From a virus, in the IMG/VR virus record IMGVR_UViG_3300022921_002274, positions 1 through 36,549 of that record: DNA of 36,549 bases; one strand, 5' to 3'. Below the pieces are notes generated by a model. That model worked only from the letters and a program-made list of their open reading frames with translations. It made no database searches and had not been told where the DNA came from. Below are positions 1-8,600 of the stretch, piece after piece (within the stretch, counting starts at the first letter, position 1; every line of letters begins with the position of its first letter). A program made the translations under genes and the position numbers.

Positions 1-818
1 ATACTATTGAAGAAATCAGACAAAATGCTTTGGCAAACTTCGGTTCTCAAAACAGAGCGGTAACTTCTAAAGATTACCAAGTAAGGGTTTTGGCAATGCC
101 ATCAAAGTATGGTTCAATTGCAAAAGCATATGCAACCGCCGATGGAACATTAGATAATAATTCACCATCATCTATTCTTGCTTCACCAAACGCATTAAAT
201 GAGTTTACCGATTTGGTACAATCATTTGTGGATAAACCTGAAAGCGAGGAACCAAATAGACAAACCATTCAGGATGAACTTAAAAAATTTCTAATAGGTA
301 AAACATCCAATGAGAATGAAAAAAATAACCCATTTGCAATTAATTTATATCTACTTGGATATGATAGTGATGGTAAGTTGAGTGGATTGAATAGGGCAGT
401 AAAAGAAAATCTTAAAACGTATCTAAATGAATTTAGAATGTTAACCGATGGAATTAATATTTCTGATGGTTTTATTATTAATATTGGATTTGATTTTGAA
501 ATTATTGTTCAAAGAGATTATAATAAAAGTGAAGTTCTTGTAAATTGTATTCAGGAGTTAAAGGATTATTTCCAAATTGATAATTGGACATTTAATCAAA
601 CAATTAACATAAGTGAATTAGAACTTTTAGTTGCGAATGTTGAAGGTGTGAGTTCAGTACCCGAATTCAGAGTAGTGAATAAATGTGGTGGAAGATATTC
701 AGCTAATTCATATGATATTAATGCAGCAACCAAGGGTAAAATTATTTATCCATCTTTAGACCCATCGGTCTTTGAGGTTAAGTATCCTGATGCTGATATA
801 AGAGGGAGAGCAAAATAA
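1..818 (+). CDS. Baseplate wedge protein, T4 gp6-like (5' end outside window)
   Basis: This is the C-terminal part of a baseplate wedge protein like T4 gp6, which links neighbouring wedges into the ring of a contractile tail. The frame is open from base 3, and the residues before the TTG at 30 (TIEEIRQNAL) run straight into the protein, so the TTG is not a start and the gene begins upstream of the window. A stretch beginning NRAVTSKDYQ, then an alpha/beta region, then the ending VEGVSSVPEFRVVNK fits the gp6 / baseplate J-like C-terminal half. The stop overlaps the next start as TAATG, so the genes are probably translationally coupled. The family call comes from remembered motif patterns and the structural neighbours. 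A generic J-like baseplate protein is the main alternative. Confidence 0.75.
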   Translation, partial: TIEEIRQNALANFGSQNRAVTSKDYQVRVLAMPSKYGSIAKAYATADGTLDNNSPSSILASPNALNEFTDLVQSFVDKPESEEPNRQTIQDELKKFLIGKTSNENEKNNPFAINLYLLGYDSDGKLSGLNRAVKENLKTYLNEFRMLTDGINISDGFIINIGFDFEIIVQRDYNKSEVLVNCIQELKDYFQIDNWTFNQTINISELELLVANVEGVSSVPEFRVVNKCGGRYSANSYDINAATKGKIIYPSLDPSVFEVKYPDADIRGRAK

Positions 819-1900
819 TGGCATACTATTTTCTTACAGCATCAAAAGATGCATCGGTTTACCTTCAACAACCCGACCAAAATTGCGGGTTAGATGAAGT
901 ATTAGAGGTTAGTAAGGTGTACTATGGTAACATCAAAGATGTATCTCGTGCTCTTCTTAATTTTGAAACAACTAATTTATCATCATCTATCGTATCGGGA
1001 GATGTTGAAGTTGAAGAGGCAACTCTTATATTGAGAGAAACTGAATCTGAAGAAATTTCTTTAGATTTTACACTTTATGCATATCCTATTTCTCAATCAT
1101 GGGAAATGGGCAAAGGTACTCGATTTGATAATATTGAAACCGCAGGTGTAACATGGAATTATCGTGAAGGTGATTCTAATTTAAGATGGGTAAATACAAT
1201 CGTTGATGGATTGCCTGTATTTGCTGGAACCTCAACTGGTTCATTTGCTGGTAGAGGTGGAGTGTGGTACTCGGATGTATCGGGTTCTCAAAACTTTTCT
1301 TATCAATCACGTGATGTAAATATGAACGTGCGTGATGTCATGTTAGATTGGATTAGTGGTTCTAAGGAAAACAATGGATTAATTGTTAAACTTGACAACT
1401 CTCTTGAAAATGATACAAATGATTATGGTATTCTTAAATTCTTTAGTAAAGAAACTAATACCATTCATCAACCAAAAATTAGAATTGGTTGGGATGATTC
1501 ATCATTCTCAACAGGTTCATTAACTGAGCTATCTGCAGATGATATTAAAGTAACATTCGGAAACTTTAAGAAAGAATATAAAGTAAATACAACTCCACGA
1601 ATCAGAGTTAATGGTAGGGAACTATATCCTGTAAAAACCTTTAGTTCAACATTTAGATATGCAGTTAGTAGTTTCTTACCAACCACTTCCTATTATCAAA
1701 TTAGAGATTATCATACTGATGATATTATTGTTCCATTTTCTAATTATACCAAAATAAGTTGTGATTCAAACGGTAATTATTTTGATTTAAACTTATCAAA
1801 TTGGGAAACGAATAGAACATATAAAGTAGAAATAAAAGTTACAAGAAGTGGTATTGATGAATACTTTGATGATGATTATACCTTTAACGTAATATCTTAA
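818..1900 (+). CDS. Virion structural protein with DNRLRE-like beta domain
   Basis: This 360-residue protein has an N-terminal region (about residues 5-230) that resembles DNRLRE / CBM96-type domains of extracellular proteins. It opens with TASKDASVYLQQ, then has the typical RALLNFETTNL strand and the VEEATLILRE strand, and later ISGSKENNGLIVKL. Such domains are beta-sandwiches often found on surface or carbohydrate-binding proteins. The C-terminal 120 residues look like a second beta-rich, Ig-like domain. There is no signal peptide or membrane segment. It starts at an ATG that shares one base with the gp6-like stop (TAATG) and ends the same way at the next gene. Its position between baseplate genes suggests a baseplate or short-fibre component. 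The precise role is not known. Confidence 0.65.
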   Translation: MAYYFLTASKDASVYLQQPDQNCGLDEVLEVSKVYYGNIKDVSRALLNFETTNLSSSIVSGDVEVEEATLILRETESEEISLDFTLYAYPISQSWEMGKGTRFDNIETAGVTWNYREGDSNLRWVNTIVDGLPVFAGTSTGSFAGRGGVWYSDVSGSQNFSYQSRDVNMNVRDVMLDWISGSKENNGLIVKLDNSLENDTNDYGILKFFSKETNTIHQPKIRIGWDDSSFSTGSLTELSADDIKVTFGNFKKEYKVNTTPRIRVNGRELYPVKTFSSTFRYAVSSFLPTTSYYQIRDYHTDDIIVPFSNYTKISCDSNGNYFDLNLSNWETNRTYKVEIKVTRSGIDEYFDDDYTFNVIS

Positions 1901-2937
1901 TGGAAAAGAAAGGTTTACAGAACGAAAAATTTATTCGGGAGATTAAAAAGACCGGGTCTAAAGCATTAAAACCAAAAAATGATGTTGGTGTAAATGTTGT
2001 AGAAAAATCCGATGTGTCTGCTGGATTAATATCGGGTAAACTAATTAGACCAAGATATAATGAAGAAGAGTTATTAAAATCAGTTGATACTACAATTGTA
2101 GAATTATTACCAAGAGAACGACCATTATTACCAGATACAGTTTTACGTTCTATATATGATGAGGCAATTCAATCAATTAATGATTTAACTCTTCAAGTTG
2201 AAAGTTTGGAATCACAAGTAGGTTCATTAACATCAGAAATAGAATCCTTAAATGCAACTAATGAAAGTTTAAGACGAGAATTAGATGGAGTAACCATATC
2301 AAAAGTATCTTCGGATGAACAACTTGTAGTTACTCAGGAAAGTTTTTCAACTGCTCAATCAGATTTACAAATTGCAATTCAAAACTCAACTCAAGAAGCA
2401 ATTCAACGAGTATCATTAACTGCTAGAAATGAATCGTTAGTACAGGAGATAGATTTACTAAGAGAACAATTATTTGGTAGAACTGCACAATTGGCAGCAG
2501 GAGCAGATTCTTTAAGTGAAACTGTAACCATCAATAACCTAAATAAAGGAGGTGGTGAATTTGATATTTATGCAGAATCATTAAAAGGTACCGATGGATT
2601 CCGAGGTTTTAAATCGGGTGAGAAATTTGAAATTGTAAATAGTGGAGCAGATGCAGTAACTGTTAAGTTTGAAAAAAGTGATGATGGTGATACTGGTTGG
2701 TTTAGTATCAGCATACCAGGTAGTACAGCAACATCACGAGGTAGACAAGTATCAGTTCCTGCAGGTGGACAAGTTGTAGTTACTATTAAAGAAAATATGA
2801 GTGTTATCAATACTAAAAGACCAACGGGTGCAGGTAGAACGAGAAACTATGATGGTAAGGTAGTGGTAACAACACCATCGGGTGAAGTTCAATACACTAC
2901 ACGATTACGAAAAGCAAGAAAAGCAAGTAAATTATAA
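1900..2937 (+). CDS. Coiled-coil structural protein of the baseplate block
   Basis: I do not recognise a named family for this 345-residue protein. Residues about 1-80 are basic and proline-rich. Residues about 85-200 form a long predicted coiled coil rich in Glu, Ser, Leu and Gln, with heptad-like leucines (for example ESLESQVGSLTSEIESLN). Residues about 205-330 are a compact beta-rich domain containing GFKSGEKFEIVNSG and VPAGGQVVVTI. The end is very basic (RLRKARKASKL). An N-terminal peptide, a coiled coil and a C-terminal beta domain would suit an elongated trimeric spike or fibre-like virion part. It is joined to both neighbours by TAATG overlaps, so it is probably made in step with the other baseplate proteins. 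Confidence 0.6.
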   Translation: MEKKGLQNEKFIREIKKTGSKALKPKNDVGVNVVEKSDVSAGLISGKLIRPRYNEEELLKSVDTTIVELLPRERPLLPDTVLRSIYDEAIQSINDLTLQVESLESQVGSLTSEIESLNATNESLRRELDGVTISKVSSDEQLVVTQESFSTAQSDLQIAIQNSTQEAIQRVSLTARNESLVQEIDLLREQLFGRTAQLAAGADSLSETVTINNLNKGGGEFDIYAESLKGTDGFRGFKSGEKFEIVNSGADAVTVKFEKSDDGDTGWFSISIPGSTATSRGRQVSVPAGGQVVVTIKENMSVINTKRPTGAGRTRNYDGKVVVTTPSGEVQYTTRLRKARKASKL

Positions 2938-4205
2938 TGGCAATTAAAACATTCAAGGAAATATTAAATAACAGGGGGTATCGAATCTCTAAAAAGGATA
3001 GAGAGATTTTCGAAGAGGGAACTTTGCAATCCTTCTTTGGGTTTTCTGATTCTGATGTTATTGAATTTATTGCATATGATATAAATGATAACCAACTTCC
3101 ACTTCAATTAAATCCTGCAGGTGATACTGCTTTAGTTAGGTATATTCCACTAACAACGGAAAATATTAAAGATTATTTTTTAATAGCAGAAGGTACTACT
3201 TTACAATTGGGAAATTTTCCAAAAGAATATTTTATCGATGTTAGTAAACTTCTAAAAGAATCGGGATATGATGCAGGAATCTTTAAGACACAGGTAACAT
3301 TATTAAATAGAAGAGTTGGTGATTATCGTCCAAATATAAATGCAAAACTTTGGATAAAAGAAATTTCTCCATCACGTACTGAAATTAAGGTTTTACCTCA
3401 ACGTAATGATGTTGCAGATTCAACCGATTTAGGAAAACGTTTTGGAATGATGTACAACAACTCACAGTTTAGAGATGATGTATTACCATTCGTATTTCAG
3501 TTTGTATATCAAATAACACCAGATACAATTGATACTTTCTTAAAGCAATTTTATACAACTAAGTGGTTTGATAAATTAAAAGATGAATTCAACATAAAAG
3601 AGTTTGATAGATTTGCAACTCGAATTCACAAAAAATATTTAGAAGCAGTAACAAACGAATATCAAAATAAAATATCAAATATAAATGATGCTAATTTCGG
3701 TAAAAGAAAAGCAGCACAACCTTCTTTAGAATTAACAGTAGAATCGGTTGAACAAACTTGTTTAAAAATATTAGTTGATGTTGTTGATAGGGAATTACCA
3801 AAAAGACAACTTCAAAAAACTCAAGTTGATACTGAGTTGGATAGAAGTATAGATAGAACACGGTCAATTATAGAACGAAGAGAATCTGATTTAGTAGTTA
3901 ATGCAATTGTTCCAAGTATTGAGGTAACGATAGATAAAGATGTTCCAATTAAAGATGTTCAATTGAACACTAAGATTGATGATGAAAAACAATTAACTAA
4001 TGTATCTGAACCAATTGAATTTGTTGACCCAAATCCAATAAAAACAGTTGAGATAGTACCAAACCCAACCCCATCACGCGGTGGAGGTGGTGGTGGAGGT
4101 AGACCAATTTCTGTATTTGATGGACAATATGAAGAAGAAATAAATCCATTCACAAACGCGGGAGATTTTGTTAATAGACCAGTAGATAGATTAAACCAAT
4201 TATAA
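2937..4205 (+). CDS. Baseplate-block structural protein with Gly-rich tail
   Basis: This 422-residue protein has no family I can name. The first 150 residues look globular and mixed alpha/beta (AIKTFKEILNNRGYRISKKD, then VRYIPLTTENIKDYFL). Residues about 150-290 are mostly helical and charged. The C-terminal third is low in hydrophobics, with repeated Val/Ile-Asp segments. A linker of seven glycines follows at about residue 380, then a short terminal peptide ending NRPVDRLNQL. A flexible Gly linker with a short terminal peptide often marks a docking segment, but that is inference. Start and stop are both in TAATG overlaps, placing it in the same coupled unit as the gp6-like gene. Confidence 0.6.
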   Translation: MAIKTFKEILNNRGYRISKKDREIFEEGTLQSFFGFSDSDVIEFIAYDINDNQLPLQLNPAGDTALVRYIPLTTENIKDYFLIAEGTTLQLGNFPKEYFIDVSKLLKESGYDAGIFKTQVTLLNRRVGDYRPNINAKLWIKEISPSRTEIKVLPQRNDVADSTDLGKRFGMMYNNSQFRDDVLPFVFQFVYQITPDTIDTFLKQFYTTKWFDKLKDEFNIKEFDRFATRIHKKYLEAVTNEYQNKISNINDANFGKRKAAQPSLELTVESVEQTCLKILVDVVDRELPKRQLQKTQVDTELDRSIDRTRSIIERRESDLVVNAIVPSIEVTIDKDVPIKDVQLNTKIDDEKQLTNVSEPIEFVDPNPIKTVEIVPNPTPSRGGGGGGGRPISVFDGQYEEEINPFTNAGDFVNRPVDRLNQL

Positions 4206-5623
4206 TGGCTTATATAGAAAGATATTATTTAGAAGACCTAAACCAAAACAATGGTATGGCTGAGTTTGACCAAATCGGACCAGGTGGTACCGGTGGTGGT
4301 GGTAATGGTGGTGGTTCTACTGGTGGTGGAGGTGATACTCCAAACAATGATTTAACACCTGATGGAGATAAAGATATATCTACTACATTAGGTGATAATT
4401 TAAATCTTGCAGATGAGTATGTGTTTAAAATTACTACCGAATTTTTAGAAGGTGAGTCTAAAGGTGCAACTGTACACGTAAATGGAATGCCACTACCTGG
4501 TCAAGCACCTAAAGAATATAAAGTTAAATTATCAACTTTATTTAATAGTGGACCACAAACGATAGAGGTTAAAAAATCAGATTATACTTCTAATCAAAAA
4601 TATATAATAAGTGTAGTTCCATTTGGTGATTCTACTATTGATGATATTACTTTATTAGAAGACCAGACTTCTAGAGAAATTTTAGGTATTAATAAATTAC
4701 AATTGAATGTAGCTTATTTTGAAGATAATCAGGAAAAGCCGTTTAATATTGGTAATAACAGTACACTTGTAAGTTTACCATTTATTCTTGCAAAGAAACC
4801 TACACCCAAAGAAAGTTCAGAAAAAAATACAGTAATAATAAAGTTAATAGGACCAAATTCATCCGTATCAATTATATCAAATAATGAAGAGGATTTATTA
4901 GATTCAGGGTTAGAAACTTTTACCGAAACACGTGGTACTAAGTATTTTATAAAATCACCAGATACTACATTATATAGAATATCAGAAATTATTATAACTG
5001 ATATGGATGGTAATACTGAAACTTTAACTGCAGGAAGTAGTGAATCCATTTCAATGGAACTTGTAATTAATAAAGATTTGGATGTTGATATTTTATCACA
5101 TAGAGTAGTTAAGAAAAAAGTATTAAAACCAATTATTAGACTAAAAAGTCCATCAACTAAAAAATATAATATAAATGATAAAACGGATATTCCATTAATT
5201 GTTGAAAAAAATGATGATGTGGTAGCAATATCTATGGTCATTGGTAAGGAAATTTTAGAATTTGACAATCTACAAAAAGGACCTTACGCGGGTATTAAGA
5301 TACCACATAGATTGATTGATAAAATTGGTAAGTATAATATAAAATTATTCCCATATTCTATTTCAGAATTACAACGGGGACAAAAGAATAAAAACATCGG
5401 TCGTAGTGGTAGTGGTGTTGGGCGTAGTGGAAGTGGTAGAAATACTTCAATTGGACGTAGTGGAAGTGGTAAAAGGGTTTCTGAGAAAAGTGTGTTAGTC
5501 AACACTCAGGTAGAAACCGATACATCTCTACCACCAATACGAAAAGCAAATACTTCAATTGGAAGAAGTGGGTCTGGTAATGTAGGAACTCGAAATACTT
5601 CAATTGGAAGAAGTGGGTCGTAA
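4205..5623 (+). CDS. Structural protein with Gly-rich N-linker and C-terminal GRSGSG repeats
   Basis: This 472-residue protein has three visible parts. The N-terminus is a short peptide (MAYIERYYLEDLNQNNGMAE) followed by a Gly-rich linker at about residues 25-45. The middle is beta-rich and resembles stacked Ig-like domains (about 60-390). The last 75 residues are a low-complexity tail with five copies of GRSGSG or a close form, three of them preceded by NTSI; the last copy ends at the stop codon. The tail is rich in Ser and Gly and poor in hydrophobics, so it should be exposed and flexible. I do not recognise the family. It starts in a TAATG overlap. The tail could be a docking or modification site, since protein glycosylation genes lie downstream in the window. 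Confidence 0.6.
   Translation: MAYIERYYLEDLNQNNGMAEFDQIGPGGTGGGGNGGGSTGGGGDTPNNDLTPDGDKDISTTLGDNLNLADEYVFKITTEFLEGESKGATVHVNGMPLPGQAPKEYKVKLSTLFNSGPQTIEVKKSDYTSNQKYIISVVPFGDSTIDDITLLEDQTSREILGINKLQLNVAYFEDNQEKPFNIGNNSTLVSLPFILAKKPTPKESSEKNTVIIKLIGPNSSVSIISNNEEDLLDSGLETFTETRGTKYFIKSPDTTLYRISEIIITDMDGNTETLTAGSSESISMELVINKDLDVDILSHRVVKKKVLKPIIRLKSPSTKKYNINDKTDIPLIVEKNDDVVAISMVIGKEILEFDNLQKGPYAGIKIPHRLIDKIGKYNIKLFPYSISELQRGQKNKNIGRSGSGVGRSGSGRNTSIGRSGSGKRVSEKSVLVNTQVETDTSLPPIRKANTSIGRSGSGNVGTRNTSIGRSGS
5399..5620 (+). repeat. GRSGSG-coding tandem repeats
   Basis: Five copies of a short unit coding for GRSGSG (or GRSGS) lie at 5399-5473 and 5549-5620. Three copies share the longer unit NTSIGRSGS, and their DNA is nearly identical (AATACTTCAATTGGA followed by an Arg codon and AGTGG). 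The two groups are separated by about 25 non-repeated codons. The frame is kept throughout, so this is a protein-level repeat, not a CRISPR array. Confidence 0.85.
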
Positions 5624-5648
5624 TGTGGAAGAATATAAATTTTAAGAA

Positions 5649-8600
5649 ATGCCAAGGATTGATTTAGATAACATATTAAAAAGATTAAACGAAGAGATTT
5701 TGGAAAATCCACTATCTCCGATTAATCAACGCCCCAAAATTTCTAAAATTATTAAAAAAGGGAGAAGAAAAGACGAACTTGGACTTCCGAGTATATTAAG
5801 ACCTATACAAGATTTACCACAAGTATCATTATCAGACAAACCATTACCTTCAGTAAAAGAAGAGTATGTATCTGAAGAGCTAAATACAAAACCTGCAGAA
5901 CAAGCCCAAGATTCTTTTGATATTCTTGATAGTGCAGTTGATTTTACCCTTGAAGTGGTAGATGAAGTTTCTATCGAAGTACCCGATATTCGAAGTATTC
6001 AATATCCTAAAGAAATTAGGGGTGGTGATTTCATTGGATATGATGTAGATTTTCAAATTTCATTTTTGGCAACACCAACAACATCTTATGTAGATATTGG
6101 AATTGGTAGAGTTAAAAACGCATTAAGAAGAACTGCAAATGAACGAAACCCGTTTGCAAAACAGCAAGGTAGGGATGTATATGAAGAACCCACACCAAAT
6201 GATAGCTATGTTTTAAAATTTAATGTAAAGGAACTATTAATCAACTATCTCGATTTAGAAGGTACTGAAGGTATTGATATTATTAAAATTCCATTTACAT
6301 TAACTCCGGTAAACGCAAATGGTAAAAAACCTGTTAATGGAAAGACGGAAACATTTACAGTAGTATTTGATAAAGGTGATTTAGAGATACCAAGGTCAGT
6401 TGCTGTTAATAGAATTGTTGAGGCATTTAAATCACAATTAAACAACAACATATTCTCAGATTCTAAGTACTTAACTCACTTAGCACATTTAGGTGATGGT
6501 GACAATAAATTAATTGCTAATTGGGCACCAAACACGCAGGATAATTCGTTAATTCTTAAATTATATGAACCACTTCCTGCAAGTGTTCAACCAAACCAAA
6601 AGGTATGGATATCTAAACTTCAATCAGAACCATTTATTGAAACAATAACATTAAATGGTGAAGATGTGGATTACTGTCCACCACTACAAGGACCTAATTT
6701 TTCTTTAGAAGTAGATAGTGGAATTGGATATCAGATTTATGACGATTTATTAGCGAGTGGTTCTCAATCATCTACTAACTTAGTAAATGAGTACACATCA
6801 ACCCTTGGTATTGATACTGAAAAATTGACTATTCAATACGTAAGTGGTTCCGATTATACTTTTGAAAATTATGTAAGATTTGGTTCTGCAGAAGAAAGGA
6901 TTAAAAACTTTTGGTACAAGGTAGAATTACTTGAGGGTTATGAAGAATCTCTATCGGGATTGACTGGAGTCGAAGTAGAGGTTGGTACAATAGAAACTGA
7001 AGATGGATTTGTTCTTCTTACGGAAGATGGTAAAACATTAAGTATTGATTCACTTTCAATTACACAACAAACACAGGTTGAAGCAACTAAAGTAACCAAT
7101 AATATTAATTCATTAATTCGTACTTTCGATGGATTTGAAAAATTCTTATACTCTTCATCTGATGATTTAGCATATCCAAAAAGTGGAAACACTCTTGTAG
7201 CATCTACATCAAATGATGCTCAAACTTGGTATAATTCAGCAATAAATTATGCTGCTAATTATGATAAGAATAATGTAAACTATTTAATTAATAACTTACC
7301 CGAATATCTAAGAGAAGATTACGATAACGAAGAATATATGTTGTTCTTAGATATGATAGGACAGCACTTTGATGTTATTTGGGCATATATCAACGGTATT
7401 TCAAATTCTAAAAAACTAGAACACAAAGTTACCACAGGTATTCCCGATACATTGGTCTCACATATGTTAGAATCGTTTGGTTGGGATGATAGAAGAGCAT
7501 ATGATTCACAATTCCTATGGGAATATGCGTTAGGATTAAACAAAGATGGTACTCAAAAGTATGATAGAAGTTTAAAAGATGCTAACGAAGAAATTTGGAG
7601 AAGAATCTTAAACAACTTACCATATTTACTAAAACACAAAGGTACTGCACGTTCTTTAAAAGCAATTCTTGCAACGTATGGTATTCCACAATCACTTCTT
7701 ACGATTATGGAATTCGGTGGACCTCAAGACCCAACACGAGGTGGTAGTACATCATTTACATTTGAAGATAGAACTGCTGCAATTAAATTAAGTGGTTCAC
7801 AATATATTAAAACCTATTGGAATCAAAGTGAAACGATACCGGGTAGTGTAGAATTAAATGTTAAATTCGATGAAGCTGGAAATCATGGATTACTATATAA
7901 CACGACTACTAATGGTGAAGATGTTGCATGGAAACTTGAGGCAATTCAAACTACTGGTTCCTTCGGTAAAATTAAATTAAGCATATCAGGTAGTTCAGAA
8001 TTAAAAGAACTCGAATCATCTGAAATTAGATTGTTTAATGATGTGTATAAACACATTACATTAACTCGTGAAGAATCATCTCCATCACATTCAATAAACC
8101 TTTACGTAAAAGAAGCAAAAGGAGATAGATTACGAATTGATGATTTACAAACTTTAGAAATTGAAACAACTAATGGTTGGGATACTCATGATTTACTTAA
8201 GATAGGTGGTAACGAAATTAATGGAAGTAGTGATATCGCAGGAGGATTGACAGGTTCAATTGATGAATTTAGAATTTGGAAAACTCCTCTTGAAAACACC
8301 GTAATTACAAATCATGCTAAAATACCTGATGCTATTAATGGTAACAACTATACCGCATCATCTGAAGATTTATTATTAAGACATGATTTCGAATATCCAA
8401 AAAATAGACACTCGAGTGGAGATGTTGAAATAATCAACGTATCTATAAGTAACGAGTATGTAGATGGAGCAACAGAGCCTGTAACAAGTTCTATTGCAGT
8501 TGGGTTTGCTAATTTATCATCGTATCCATATAATTATGAATCTTATGAAAGAAGTGTAACTGCACAAGTTCCTTCAATGGGATTCAATTTTGCTAACAAG

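Noticed and set aside
30-32. TTG as start codon of the first gene
   Set aside because: The same frame is open back to base 3 with plausible protein sequence, so the gene starts before the window.
4729-5268. 179-codon minus-strand open frame
   Set aside because: It lies wholly inside a structural gene on the other strand, with Ser/Ile/Leu-rich low-complexity composition typical of an antisense shadow.
5399-5620. CRISPR array
   Set aside because: The repeats are short, uneven in spacing, keep the reading frame and encode GRSGSG.
5623-5667. 14-codon frame as a real gene
   Set aside because: It is too short and overlaps the start of the large tail gene; it is kept only as a possible coupling device.
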